Assembly (NCBI GenBank): GCA_963834705.1
Contig: CAWICV010000004.1
Span: forward strand, 1 to 64,000
Direction: 5' to 3'
Origin: RYN-230 sp963834705
Lineage (GTDB): Bacteria > Actinomycetota > Actinomycetes > Streptosporangiales > Streptosporangiaceae
DNA length: 64,000 bases
Made by a program: the position numbers and the translations under genes. Shown here in pieces: positions 19,185 through 28,036 of the stretch. Every line of letters begins with the position of its first letter. Position 1 is the stretch's first letter. The notes under the pieces were generated by a model that searched no databases, was not told where the DNA came from, and worked only from the letters and a program-made list of their open reading frames with translations.

Positions 19185-19225
19185 TGCCGAATTGAGTGCA
19201 TTGAGGACTAGCACATTTATGCACT
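19185..19225. repeat. Dispersed repeat copy B
   Basis: Shares TGCCGAATTGAGTGC exactly with copy A at 15042, then 12 of the next 21 positions, then GCACT at the same distance (about 32 of 41 positions by eye). The second arm of the inverted repeat is incomplete here. It lies in the 528-nt gene-free stretch 18961-19488, where I see nothing else. Confidence 0.55.
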
Positions 19226-19488
19226 GGTCAGCATATTTCTCACAAAGTTGCTACCGAGGCCGATACTGGCTCACGGGGATGCCCCCATCGGTACCGAGCC
19301 CGGATTCATCGGTCGACATGGAGCTAACAGGGCCGGGGGAGAGCTGCTCGTGCAGGATCCTTCGAGAGCATTGTCCGCGCAACCTCTGACGAAACATTAG
19401 TCAATCCGGTCAAAGAACGCATTATTCGCAACTTAGGCATCTTGCCGCACACCTGTACATCGCGAGTTTGACGTCGTAGGCTCTGTCC

Positions 19489-19782
19489 ATGCTGACGACC
19501 TTAGAGGTCGCGCTCATTGTGGCGGGCATCGCACTTCTCGGGACAGCCGCTACGGTGATCCAGAAGCGCCGTACTGATCGTCGCGATGCATGGTGGGGGC
19601 GGACCCAGTGGGCACTTGAGCGCATCGTTACGCCGCACAGCACAGACGATACTGAGCGTACTGTCGGTCTAGTTTTGCTCACATCCTTGCAAAGCAGTCA
19701 CTTGGCATCTAACGAGGAACGGAGGATGCTCGCACAAGTAGCAGACGCCATACTTGCGACGGCTCGAACAGGAGCACCGTAG
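19489..19782 (+). CDS. Small single-pass membrane protein
   Basis: A 97-residue protein with an N-terminal membrane helix (LEVALIVAGIALLGTAATVI) followed by a basic stop-transfer stretch QKRRTDRRDAWW and a cytoplasmic helical domain with conserved-looking Trp residues (WWGRTQWALERIV). Such small proteins accompany mobile or defence cargo in actinomycetes, but I do not know a function. The start is ATG 19489. The next real gene on this strand (WD40) begins about 200 nt later; between them, 19783-19990 has no convincing reading frame. Confidence 0.55.
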   Translation: MLTTLEVALIVAGIALLGTAATVIQKRRTDRRDAWWGRTQWALERIVTPHSTDDTERTVGLVLLTSLQSSHLASNEERRMLAQVADAILATARTGAP

Positions 19783-19990
19783 CCTCGGTCCGGAACATGC
19801 CGTCCGCTTGTGCCTCCTCATGGGCCGGGGTGTCGTCGAGGCCGCCATCAGCAGGCCAGAGAGCACTACAACTCCCTCGCCTAGCACTCCAAGATTGCGC
19901 CGTGTACTATATGCCCAGATACATGCCACGGGTAGCGCCGCGGCTAGCCGAATGTGAAGAGAGGGCGTCATCGACCTCAACCACCCATTC

Positions 19991-21088
19991 GTGGGACACG
20001 CCGGCGCCGTATGGTCGGTAGCGTTCCGACCAGATGGCGCCGTGCTCGCAAGTGGCGGGGAAGATGGCATTCGCGTCTGGGAGATGCCGACTGGCCGACA
20101 ACTGTGGCATTGGCATTCAACGCGGATCAGATCAGTCGCCTTTAGCCCAGATGGCGCCGTGCTCGTGAGCGGTGGTGCAGACCATACTGTCAGGCTATGG
20201 GATGTCGATTCAGGGTACGAGCAAAGGCTGCTTTCCGGAAATACTGGTACCGCTCGATCGGTCGCTTTCAGTGCCGACGGAGGTCTACTCGCATGTGGCG
20301 GTTCTGATGGAATCGTTCGGGTCTGGGATGCAGAATACGACTACGAGCTGAAGTGGTCTCTGATACATCCGTCGCGTGTCAGATCGATTGCCTTTAACCC
20401 TGTTAGCCCAATTCTGGCTAGTGGCGGTTCCGACAGAACCGTTAGGCTATGGGACCTGAAGTCAGGCCAGCAACAGAGGCTCCTAGCGGGACATATAGGC
20501 TCAGTCCGGTCAGTTGACTACAGCTCGGATGGACAAGTTCTTGCAAGCGGCGCAGCTGATGGGGCTGTAGGGATATGGAGTCTCAGCGCTGACGTGAAGC
20601 CTTTGATTCTCGACAGTCAGCTGAGGTCAGTGTGGTCTGTAGCCATTAATCCAGCACGAAGCAGGCTTGCTATAGGCGGCGAAGACGAATGCGTTCAGGT
20701 GTGGGACTGCAACAGCTGGGAACAAAGAATGCATCTTACCGGCCATACAGGAACTGTTTGGTCGGTAGAGTTCAGCCCAGATGGTCTGCTCCTAGCCAGT
20801 GGCGGCGATGATGCAACAATACGCATCTGGGATGCTGAAAGTGGAGAACAGGTGGCGGGCAGCCGAGGTTCAGACCCCATTTCTGAAGCTTCCGCAGATG
20901 CAGGAGATGGCTCACCGCCAGGAAGGCGGGTGGGTAGAGGTCATGAATCTGATATCATTAAGCCTTCACACATAGCCGCCGCGAAGCTCAAGGTGGCTAT
21001 CGCCGAAAGAACTGGCGAGAAGGTCGCGCCATGGATTCAAGAGCTCGCTGCCCACAATCTGACAGATGCGACATCCGCTGGCAGTTAG
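19991..21088 (+). CDS. Seven-blade WD40 repeat protein
   Basis: A 365-residue protein almost wholly made of seven WD40 repeats (GHAGAVWSVAFRPDG... to ...DDATIRIWDAESG), enough for one closed propeller, then a 75-residue tail with a helical segment (HIAAAKLKVAIAERTGEKVAPWIQEL). The start is GTG 19991. In-frame codons upstream read LNHPF and have no start before a stop near 19955, and the first repeat starts at once, so an N-terminal partner domain (kinase, protease or STAND ATPase in many homologues) may have been lost. Base composition is less GC-rich than the neighbours. The role is likely protein binding, with no catalytic residues seen. Confidence 0.75.
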   Translation: MGHAGAVWSVAFRPDGAVLASGGEDGIRVWEMPTGRQLWHWHSTRIRSVAFSPDGAVLVSGGADHTVRLWDVDSGYEQRLLSGNTGTARSVAFSADGGLLACGGSDGIVRVWDAEYDYELKWSLIHPSRVRSIAFNPVSPILASGGSDRTVRLWDLKSGQQQRLLAGHIGSVRSVDYSSDGQVLASGAADGAVGIWSLSADVKPLILDSQLRSVWSVAINPARSRLAIGGEDECVQVWDCNSWEQRMHLTGHTGTVWSVEFSPDGLLLASGGDDATIRIWDAESGEQVAGSRGSDPISEASADAGDGSPPGRRVGRGHESDIIKPSHIAAAKLKVAIAERTGEKVAPWIQELAAHNLTDATSAGS

Positions 21089-21377
21089 CTGACGAGTACA
21101 CCCGCTCTCGCTGTTGGTGCGCCGGACAGAGCAGATGCCGATCACGGGTACATGGGATTTCGGGAAATACGGTGAAGGCGGCGCTGGCCAGCAAGAGGCC
21201 ACCGAAAGGTGCGTAGCGGCTACGCGTGCCCAATCGCGCCCGCACTGAGCTTCCGCCGGTCAGGGACTCGCCGCGCCTCCAGGAACTGGAGTAAGCACGC
21301 ACGTCCGCATCTGCCGCCGACCGATCGGTCACGCGCGTGGGTTGGGCGGCTAGTGCGTGGATGCCACACTTGGCGCT

Positions 21378-21588
21378 ATGAGCAGGTTCGTCGAAGACGT
21401 TCGCCGTGCAGTAGCCCGCGGAGACCTTCCTCCGCGCTTCCGCTCCGATGACGTCCGGCAGGCTTGTCCCGGTTGGGCGGACCATACGTACGGCGTTTTT
21501 CCTGCCGAAGCATCGCCGCGGAAATCCTGGCGGCTACACCGAGTACTTCTTGCAGAAGCGCGACGGCTCTTACAGCCTCATCCGCTGA
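21378..21588 (+). pseudogene. Small protein gene with a T-run frameshift
   Basis: ATG 21378 opens MSRFVEDVRRAVARGDLPPRFRSDDVRQACPGW, which looks like a small helical domain. At the five-T run 21496-21500 the frame must drop one base to continue as FLPKHRRGNPGGYTEYFLQK and end at TGA 21586-21588. Read without correction, the frame runs on into improbable residues. The corrected product has about 69 residues. I do not recognise the family. Whether the extra T is real or a sequencing error cannot be told. Confidence 0.45.
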
Positions 21589-21722
21589 GCAGCGCGGACG
21601 CACATTCATGCCACTGGTCGTGTCGGCCAAGCTCGTGGCATACTCGCAGTGTTCCTGTTCCAACGTCTGTACGAGGGCCAGACGCTGGTTTCCATCGCAC
21701 GCATGCATGGAGACCACGCGCT

Positions 21723-21917
21723 ATGGCCCCGTCAGAACTGGCACTCCCCGCTCTCACAGTGACAGGTTCACTTGCGGGCGTCGCTGTCCTCCTCCGCTAC
21801 GGTCTCGATGCGGTGCTGCGGTTCATCGCTGGCGTGATCGCCATCTCGGCCCGAGATAGGCGTCCGCGGGCTGAGCGTGCCCTCGATGTCCTCCGTGCAT
21901 TGCGCCGAAGTCGCTGA
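21723..21917 (+). CDS. Small membrane protein, 64 aa
   Basis: A 64-residue reading frame from ATG 21723 with one or two hydrophobic segments (ALTVTGSLAGVAVLLRYGLDAVLRFIAGVIAIS) and a strongly basic C-terminal tail (ARDRRPRAERALDVLRALRRSR), so positive-inside topology is likely. No family is recognised. It sits between the frameshifted small gene and the glyoxalase-like gene, all on the plus strand. Confidence is limited by its length. Confidence 0.4.
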   Translation: MAPSELALPALTVTGSLAGVAVLLRYGLDAVLRFIAGVIAISARDRRPRAERALDVLRALRRSR

Positions 21918-21974
21918 TGCATCCAACGACACGCGCTCGCTCATGCCGCTGCGGGCGCGGAGGATGATTGGGTC

Positions 21975-22589
21975 ATGCTGATCGACCATCTCATCTACCG
22001 GGCTCCAGACCTGGCCGGCGCAGTTGCTGAGGTGGAGGAGCGTTTGGGTGTCCGGGCCCAAGCCGGTGGCCAGCACACCGGCCTGGGCACGCACAACGCG
22101 CTGCTCGCTCTCGGCCCGCAGACCTATCTGGAGATCATCGCTCCCGATCCCAGGCAGCCCCAGCCGCCGGCGCCGCGCCCGTTTGGCCCCGACGGCAACA
22201 GCCGTAGTGGGCTGGCCGGCTGGGCGATTGCCTGCCATGACATCGACGCGGCGGTGACCAGGGCCCGCAGTCGCGGCTACGACCCGGGCGAGGTGGCCAG
22301 CATGCAGCGGGCCACGCCAACGGGCGCGGTGCTGCGCTGGCGGCTGACCCTGGGCGCGGTAGCCGGCGGCCTGGTGCCCTTCCTGATCAGCTGGGGCCAC
22401 ACCGAGCACCCCGCCAGATCCGCACCACGCGGGCTCACCCTGGAGTCTTTCCACCTCGAGCACCCCGATCCGGCGTCCCTCGCGCCGCTGCTCACCGCCC
22501 TCGACGCTGACGCGCAGGTCAGGCCGACGGCTGCTCCCGCGCTCATCGCCCACCTCAGCGGCCCGAATGGCAGCACGGTGCTGCATTAA
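21975..22589 (+). CDS. Glyoxalase-like (VOC superfamily) domain protein
   Basis: A 204-residue protein that opens MLIDHLIYRAPDLAGAVAEVEERLGV, the typical first beta-alpha unit of VOC folds with the metal-ligand His at position 4. It continues with GTHNALLALGPQTYLEIIAPDP, the glyoxalase-3-like signature. The C-terminal half has HTEHPARSAPRGLTLESFHLEHPDP. It is probably a small-molecule lyase or isomerase of unknown substrate. It is complete, with start ATG 21975, and high-GC like the core genome, unlike the less GC-rich genes on either side. Confidence 0.75.
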   Translation: MLIDHLIYRAPDLAGAVAEVEERLGVRAQAGGQHTGLGTHNALLALGPQTYLEIIAPDPRQPQPPAPRPFGPDGNSRSGLAGWAIACHDIDAAVTRARSRGYDPGEVASMQRATPTGAVLRWRLTLGAVAGGLVPFLISWGHTEHPARSAPRGLTLESFHLEHPDPASLAPLLTALDADAQVRPTAAPALIAHLSGPNGSTVLH

Positions 22590-22641
22590 CCGCGCCGACG
22601 TGCCGTCACGGGCAGCTATCGCGGAAGCCGACACGCGGGCG

Positions 22642-23805
22642 CTACGGCATATCCAGCGCAGGCCCGCGTTTGAACTCGTTTCTGCATAGCAGCACCACTC
22701 CGAGGTCCTGGCACAGCTCGCGCCAGGAGGGGTCGCGCGGCTGACGTTCGGGCACGAGAACAGCTACGACGCGGTCATGCCCAAGTGCCAACAGGCGTTG
22801 CCGGTAGCGGAGCACCTGGCCGAGGCCTAGCCGGAGCTGCACTTCTTCGTTGTCGCTGGTGATGCTCTTCACTTCCGCCACGTAAACGGTCTCGTTCTTC
22901 TGCCATGCCAGGTCGAAGTTCGGTCCTGGCGGCAGGCCGCGGCGTGGTTCGATTCCGGCGTTACTTAGGACGCTAGCCAGCTCGTTCTGAGTGTCGCTGT
23001 GTCCTCGCAGGCCCCGTTCGACCAGCGCCGGATCGACGCTGAACGGATCTCGGCTTCCAGACAGTTCGGTTACCGGTACTTGGCGGTAAGGCGCGCCGAG
23101 GTCAGGGCTTACGGTCCGCTGGTCGGTAAGCTCACTCAACGTCGGCTCATCCGCGACAGCGAACACGGCATCGAAATCGCTGCGGATCGTCTCGGCGAGC
23201 GCGGAGCCGAGCTCGGCTGCTTCGGCGGGAGTCCAGACGCGGCGGAATCGAAGGCCAGGACGCAGCTGAGCGGCCCAATTACCGGGAAGCTCGTCGAGAA
23301 AACGTAGTAGCACGGTGTCATCGCCGTCGTCAGCAAATCCCCTCTGCTTCAGCCACGGCCACAACTCATGCTCGACGTCCCCCCGGGAGTAGTTGGTGAC
23401 GCGACCGAGTCCGTCCTCGTCCTCCCAGCACGCTACGTAGTCAAGCCGCGCGACCGACGGACGCATATACAACCGTCTGCCTGGCGGCGATGTGGGGTAC
23501 GCAATGTGGGGCGACGGCTCGACTGTCCATCCGCGCTCGATCGCAGCGGCCACAAGAGTCGAGCCGAGTCCGCCACCGTAGAGGTAGCGCGCCTGCCGCG
23601 CCAGCTCAGCCGGCCACGTCGCCACCAGCACGCCGTCTGGGACGTCGCTGATCCACAACCGTTGAGTCGAGCGAAAGCCCAGACGCTTCTCAAGGTCGAC
23701 CCACTCGCGCCCCGACTCAGGCTGGACCCGCGCAACATCGGTCAGCAACTCCGGGCGCGGATCACCGAGGAAATCGAGGTCGTCAGCCCCGATCTGCGCC
23801 GTCAT
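22642..23805 (-). CDS. Predicted PD-(D/E)XK nuclease-domain protein
   Basis: A 387-residue protein with an unknown N-terminal 270 residues and a C-terminal region that fits the restriction-endonuclease-like fold. GHSDTQNELASVL supplies the early helix Glu, NFDLAWQKNETVYVAEVKS gives the D...ExK pair, and EEVQLRLGLGQVLRYRQRLLALG is the following helix with a Gln. A strand near the end reads RVVAVLVPE. This architecture is common among restriction-type defence proteins. It converges with the glyoxalase-like gene and is divergent from the zinc-finger gene at 23921. No methyltransferase partner is nearby. Confidence 0.6.
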   Translation of the reverse strand: MTAQIGADDLDFLGDPRPELLTDVARVQPESGREWVDLEKRLGFRSTQRLWISDVPDGVLVATWPAELARQARYLYGGGLGSTLVAAAIERGWTVEPSPHIAYPTSPPGRRLYMRPSVARLDYVACWEDEDGLGRVTNYSRGDVEHELWPWLKQRGFADDGDDTVLLRFLDELPGNWAAQLRPGLRFRRVWTPAEAAELGSALAETIRSDFDAVFAVADEPTLSELTDQRTVSPDLGAPYRQVPVTELSGSRDPFSVDPALVERGLRGHSDTQNELASVLSNAGIEPRRGLPPGPNFDLAWQKNETVYVAEVKSITSDNEEVQLRLGLGQVLRYRQRLLALGHDRVVAVLVPERQPRDPSWRELCQDLGVVLLCRNEFKRGPALDMP

Positions 23806-23920
23806 GCCGCCTAGCCTACTGCGGCACCGGGCACCTAGACCGAGCCTCGCCAGGCACCGGTCCTAAGGCAAGTCAACAAGTAGCCAATGGGCGAGAGCCA
23901 ACGATCTCACTCAGGGATTC

Positions 23921-25153
23921 TTGAGCCTAGTGAGTGAGAAGATGGTCCAGCGGCCTTCAATAATTATTACTTCTGCCGGAGAAAACGTGGATAATATATC
24001 TATTTCTGAAGATAGCCAGTCCCAGCACTTGAGGCGAGCAGAGCCAAGAGTCGATGGCCGGAGTGGAAAGATCCATGATTGGGCCTTTCGTGCTACAGAT
24101 CCGGAAGGCGCTTTTGCTGGAGGCGTTTCGCGCTGGTGGTACTGGTGGGATGATTCGCACCAACAACGTTATGAACAGCTTTGGACAGAAGAAGCCGACC
24201 GAGTCACGGACGATCTAGCGGATCGTTACTGGTTCGGATGGCCGTGGCTAATAGGCGAGACTCTAGCTGCGGTGGCACCGAGCAGCTATGAGCGGCTCGA
24301 AGAATTTTCAAGCAGTGTAAATGACGGGCGTTCACAGAAGCTTCACGCGAGTAATCCCGAATCGCTAGCCATCTGGGGATCATTTCAAGTTGTACGGCAA
24401 AGGCGAACCTGGCAAGAGCCGTCAGTTGTCGTCTGTCCGGCATGCGGCGAGGACTTCTGGAGCGGAGACGTTACTTCTTGGGCTCATAAGAAGTTCGGGC
24501 CTGCTCGCTACTGTATGGAGTGCTGTCTTCAGTCTAGGACCGGCCGTTCGCAACGAGTATGGACTAAGGGTGAAGTAATAACAGCAATCCATGAACTATA
24601 CGGTGCCTTTGGCGTAATCCCGCCACAACAGTTCGCATTTCGTCCATTTCCCTATAACGGCACGCTGGAGCAGCGAGATCGTTGCATGCGCGCGTTGGCT
24701 GCAATGCCACATGTAGATACCATAAAGGACGTACTGCTACAGAAGGACTGGCTGGGGGTCCTTCGCGTCGCGGGCTTGGTTGGTGAAAGCTGGCGGCCTT
24801 CGCGGGGAACGTGGTGCCATGCCGACGATGGCCATAGATGTAGGTCGCTGCTCGAAAAGGCAATAGACGACTGGTTGGCGCGAAACTCAATAGGTCATGA
24901 ATGTGAACCGCGGTGGCCACGCCATCCTGAATTTAATCCTTCCGGACTGAAACGGGCGGACTGGCTCCTGGGTGATGGTACATACATCGAATGTGCGGGT
25001 ATGCTGGACGATCCAGAATATCTGTTGAGAATCTCCGACAAGAGACATCTGGCGAGAGCCCTGGGAATCAACCTTGTAGTTATCGGGCCGACCGATATAT
25101 ACCGCCTCAACGAGATATTTGCATGTCACACCCAAAGAACGGACTTAACTTGA
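23921..25153 (+). CDS. Zinc-finger protein with endonuclease-like C-terminus
   Basis: About 410 residues from TTG 23921 (ATG 23942 is a possible shorter start). The middle carries a four-Cys zinc site, VVCPACGEDFW with ARYCMECC. The C-terminal 100 residues have RSLLEKAIDDWLARNSIGHECEP, then RADWLLGDGTYIECAGM, then ISDKRHLARALGINLVVIGPTD, which fits the E...D...ExxG...K order of Vsr-like or other PD-(D/E)XK nucleases. Base composition is clearly poorer in GC than the surroundings, pointing to transfer. It is divergent from the nuclease-like gene at 22642. It is probably a defence or homing-type DNA-cleaving protein; the substrate is unknown. Confidence 0.6.
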   Translation: MSLVSEKMVQRPSIIITSAGENVDNISISEDSQSQHLRRAEPRVDGRSGKIHDWAFRATDPEGAFAGGVSRWWYWWDDSHQQRYEQLWTEEADRVTDDLADRYWFGWPWLIGETLAAVAPSSYERLEEFSSSVNDGRSQKLHASNPESLAIWGSFQVVRQRRTWQEPSVVVCPACGEDFWSGDVTSWAHKKFGPARYCMECCLQSRTGRSQRVWTKGEVITAIHELYGAFGVIPPQQFAFRPFPYNGTLEQRDRCMRALAAMPHVDTIKDVLLQKDWLGVLRVAGLVGESWRPSRGTWCHADDGHRCRSLLEKAIDDWLARNSIGHECEPRWPRHPEFNPSGLKRADWLLGDGTYIECAGMLDDPEYLLRISDKRHLARALGINLVVIGPTDIYRLNEIFACHTQRTDLT

Positions 25154-25262
25154 TTGACCCTTATGTGCTTGCTCATCCAACGCCAGGCACACACTCTCAT
25201 GCCGCGAACAGCGCATCCACATCGACGATGCTGTCAATCTGCCTAGTACAGCTGGTCTTCCG

Positions 25263-25877
25263 CTACGCCCATTGCGCTGCCGTAGTCATGGCACCGACTC
25301 GGCCACGGTAGTCCCGGGCGTTGGCGGAAGACCTTGCCGGCGCACACGACTCTCCCGCTAAGCCAGTTACCGGAACGAGCGACCAACTGCATCCCTCGGT
25401 GTTCACCGACAAGTAGTGGGTTCCCGCATCCCCGTAGGCATAGGTGGCAACGGGTCCACGCCCCGTGCCCAGCTCATTGACGGAGACCCCGCTGGGATCC
25501 GGGCTGCCGTCCGCGTTGTACTCGTCCACCGCGAAATTGGAGGTACCCCCAGGGCAGCCCCAGTAGGACCAGGACAGGTGCCAGCGGCTAGGCGTTGTGA
25601 AGGTCGGCGTGTTCTGGGTGCCGCTGCCGTTCAGCCTGACGATGACCTGGTTGCCGCCCGCGGCGGATCCAGATGAGCCGCCGCCCTGCTGCGCGGGGAC
25701 GGGGCGGTAGACCGTCTTGGTGACCGTCGGCCCCGGCTCGGTCATAGTCCGTGTCTTCCACTTGATGACCGTCTGCGTGACTGTTGGCGCTGCCGCCGCG
25801 CGGCCCGCCTCCCCGCACCCAGCCAGGGCCAGAACGGCGAGCGCCGCCACGCTGATTTGGATAGTGATGATCTTCAT
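25263..25877 (-). CDS. Secreted lipoprotein
   Basis: A protein of about 204 residues starting at ATG 25877, which follows a G-rich ribosome site. A signal peptide (MKIITIQISVAALAVLALAGCGE) ends in a clear lipobox LALAGC, so the mature Cys should be lipid-anchored outside the membrane. Residues 30-80 are a Thr/Pro linker (TVTQTVIKWKTRTMTEPGPTVTKTVYRPVP). The rest is a beta-rich domain with Cys residues (WGCPGGTSNFAVDEYN..., NTEGCSW) that probably form a disulfide. No enzyme motif is seen. Nothing recognisable lies in 25878-26158. Confidence 0.75.
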   Translation of the reverse strand: MKIITIQISVAALAVLALAGCGEAGRAAAAPTVTQTVIKWKTRTMTEPGPTVTKTVYRPVPAQQGGGSSGSAAGGNQVIVRLNGSGTQNTPTFTTPSRWHLSWSYWGCPGGTSNFAVDEYNADGSPDPSGVSVNELGTGRGPVATYAYGDAGTHYLSVNTEGCSWSLVPVTGLAGESCAPARSSANARDYRGRVGAMTTAAQWA

Positions 25878-26158
25878 TAACGATCCCCCCAACTATCAGG
25901 CGACCTCGCTAGCCTGACTATGTCAAGCCGGTCTGGCTCCGTTCGCGTGACTTCACCTCCGACGACGGGGCTGAGGACGCCGGGATCCGTTGAGCTGTCA
26001 GCAACGACCGGCGGTGCGGCACGCGGGCCCCCCGTAGAACCGGCAACTGTGACGAACAGACAGCACACCCGAAATGCCGTCACCGGAGGGCAGCATATGT
26101 ATTCGCTGCTTCAGAGAAGCGAACGCCCGCTTCTGGCTCCCTTCTATGCAGGGTTCTG

Positions 26159-27460
26159 TCAAGGGCATGGCCCCGGCGCTGTTGAGGGTGTGGCGGCGCT
26201 GGTCGGTGTCAACGTCGTTCGTCCGGCAGGGCGCTCCACGTTGACACCTCGGGCGCGCCGCCGGGATGTGGCGCCTGCGGGGGCCATGGCCTTCGGGGGC
26301 CGGCCGGGTGGGGGTAGCGTCAGATCTGCGGGTCCGGGAAGTGGCTGATCCGAAGTGCCGGTGTCCGGGGACAGGCCGGCCGCGCTGGATATCAGAGACG
26401 CCCCGGGGTGCCCTCCCGGGCTCGCTTCTTCCTGGCTGGTGGCGTCGGCGGCCAGCTGCCGGTAGACGGCATCAGACAGGCGCCGCCGCAGGCAGCGCAT
26501 CGCTTCCATCGAGGTCTTCCCGGCGGCGCGCTTGCGCCGGTAATAGGCGCGGCCAGCGGTGTCATGGCGGAGCTGGACGATCCCAGCGATGTAAAGCACG
26601 TGGTTGAGGCGGCGGTTCCCGGCGCGGGAGAGCCGGTGGCGCAGGTGCTGGCCGCTGGACGCGTCGATGGGGGCGGTGCCGGTCCAGGACGCGAAGTGGT
26701 TGCGGTCCGGGAAGCGGGCGACGTCGCCGACGTCGGCCAGGATGCGGGCGGCGCCGGCCGGGCCGATGCCATAAATGTCCATCAGGTGCGACCCGGTGGC
26801 CTGGACCGCGGCCTTGAGCTCGGCTTTCATCGCCCTGAGCTTGGCGTCCAGGCGGTGCAGGTCCTCCAGTTCCTCCGCGGCCATCCGGCGGCAGGTCTTC
26901 CCGGCCAGGTCGCGAGGCCGGACCGTGGCCAGCAGCGCCTGGTACTGGCTCACTGACTTCTTCACCGGCGCCCCGCCCGGGAGCAGGCCCAGGAACAGAC
27001 GGTGCATCCGGTTCAGGCCCTGGTTGCGGGCGCGGGACAGCTCGTCGCGGCGGTCGCACAGCATCCGCAGCACGACCAGTTCCGGATCGGTGCTGACCTC
27101 GCGCAGTCCCTTGTCCCGCAACGCGACCATGACGATCGCGTGGGCGTCGGCGGGGTCGGTCTTGCGGCCCTGCCCGGTATCGAACACCCGGGCCCGGGCG
27201 GCGAGCTTGGCGGGCACGTCCAGCACCCGCTCTCCGCTGGCCAGCAGCCGCTGCGTGAGCGGGCGGCCGATCCCGTTCGCGCCTTCCACCGCCCAGATCC
27301 GCTCGGGCCACTGCCGCGCGACCTGCAGCAGCTGGCGGTGGCTGCGCGCATCGGTGCCGAACCGGCCGGTGGCGCGCAGGATCTCCCGGTTGTCTCTCGC
27401 CTCGATCGTCACTGACAGCTTGTGCGGGTCAACCCCGATAATCACCCTGTCCATCGCCAT
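26159..27460 (-). mobile_element. IS110-family element with transposase
   Basis: A 433-residue IS110-type transposase. The N-terminal DEDD RuvC-like domain has IIGVDPHKLSV (first Asp), WAVEGANG (Glu) and GRKTDPADAHAIV (Asp pair). The C-terminal transposase_20 part has the helix-hairpin-helix IYGIGPAGAARILADVGD and the catalytic-Ser region HRLSRAGNRRLNHVLY. The last 70 residues read into what may be the element end. These enzymes use a bridge RNA encoded next to the gene; for IS110-group elements it is upstream, here 27461-27700. Element ends cannot be fixed by eye because the family lacks standard terminal repeats. It marks later insertion into the integrative element cargo. Confidence 0.85.
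26205..26248. repeat. Inverted repeat at the 3' end of the IS110 transposase gene
   Basis: GGTGTCAACGT (26205-26215) and ACGTTGACACC (26238-26248) are exact inverse complements with a 22-nt spacer. They lie within the last codons of the transposase frame and could form a hairpin that ends transcription or marks the element's end. Confidence 0.5.
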
Positions 27461-28036
27461 GCCTCCTCGCCCTCGGGCGGATCATCTGCCAGGCGAGGAC
27501 GGGCAACGCTATTTCGAGCTGAGCAGACCCTTCTTGAGCCACGCCCCGCCACGGCACCCGGCCAGGGCGCACGCCAGAAAAGAGCCACACCCATCAACCT
27601 CAGGCGGGCAGCCGCAAGAGAGAGCGCCCGGCCGGGCACCTCCACCCGAGCCTGCGCTGACCCGGGCAGCTATGGAAGACACAAATAGCCGCCGACAGGT
27701 AGTCCAGCGCTGTGGATCACTGGCTCATGTGGAGAGTGGCAGGCCAGCCAACATGCTTGTGCCGAGCGCCCCGCCGAACGGCCGGCCGCAGGCTGAGTGT
27801 GAGGATCGCCGTCGCCTGACGCTCTTTACCGGCCTGCAGCCTCGCCTGGCCTATTGGCCGGCGCCTGGCTCGCTGAGGGGCAGCCCGCTGGCACAAGCGC
27901 CCTGACAAGGTCGCTGTAACAGCTCCTGCCTGGAGCCGGCAGCGTGGCCGGACCCGGCCGGAACACTGCTTCCGGCGGGGCCGGCCGGTCAGTTGCGGAT
28001 GGTCAGCGATCTCGGTGGTCGGTGACGAGTCCTGGG
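27461..28036. other. Non-coding stretch upstream of IS110 transposase
   Basis: No convincing gene in 576 nt. The first 200-250 nt probably belong to the long upstream end of the IS110 element, where the bridge RNA of this family is encoded. The rest separates it from the membrane protein gene ending at 28037. Confidence 0.4.

Noticed and set aside
26775..27905. Plus-strand frame opposite the first IS110 transposase
   Set aside because: The minus frame has all IS110 motifs; the plus frame has none.
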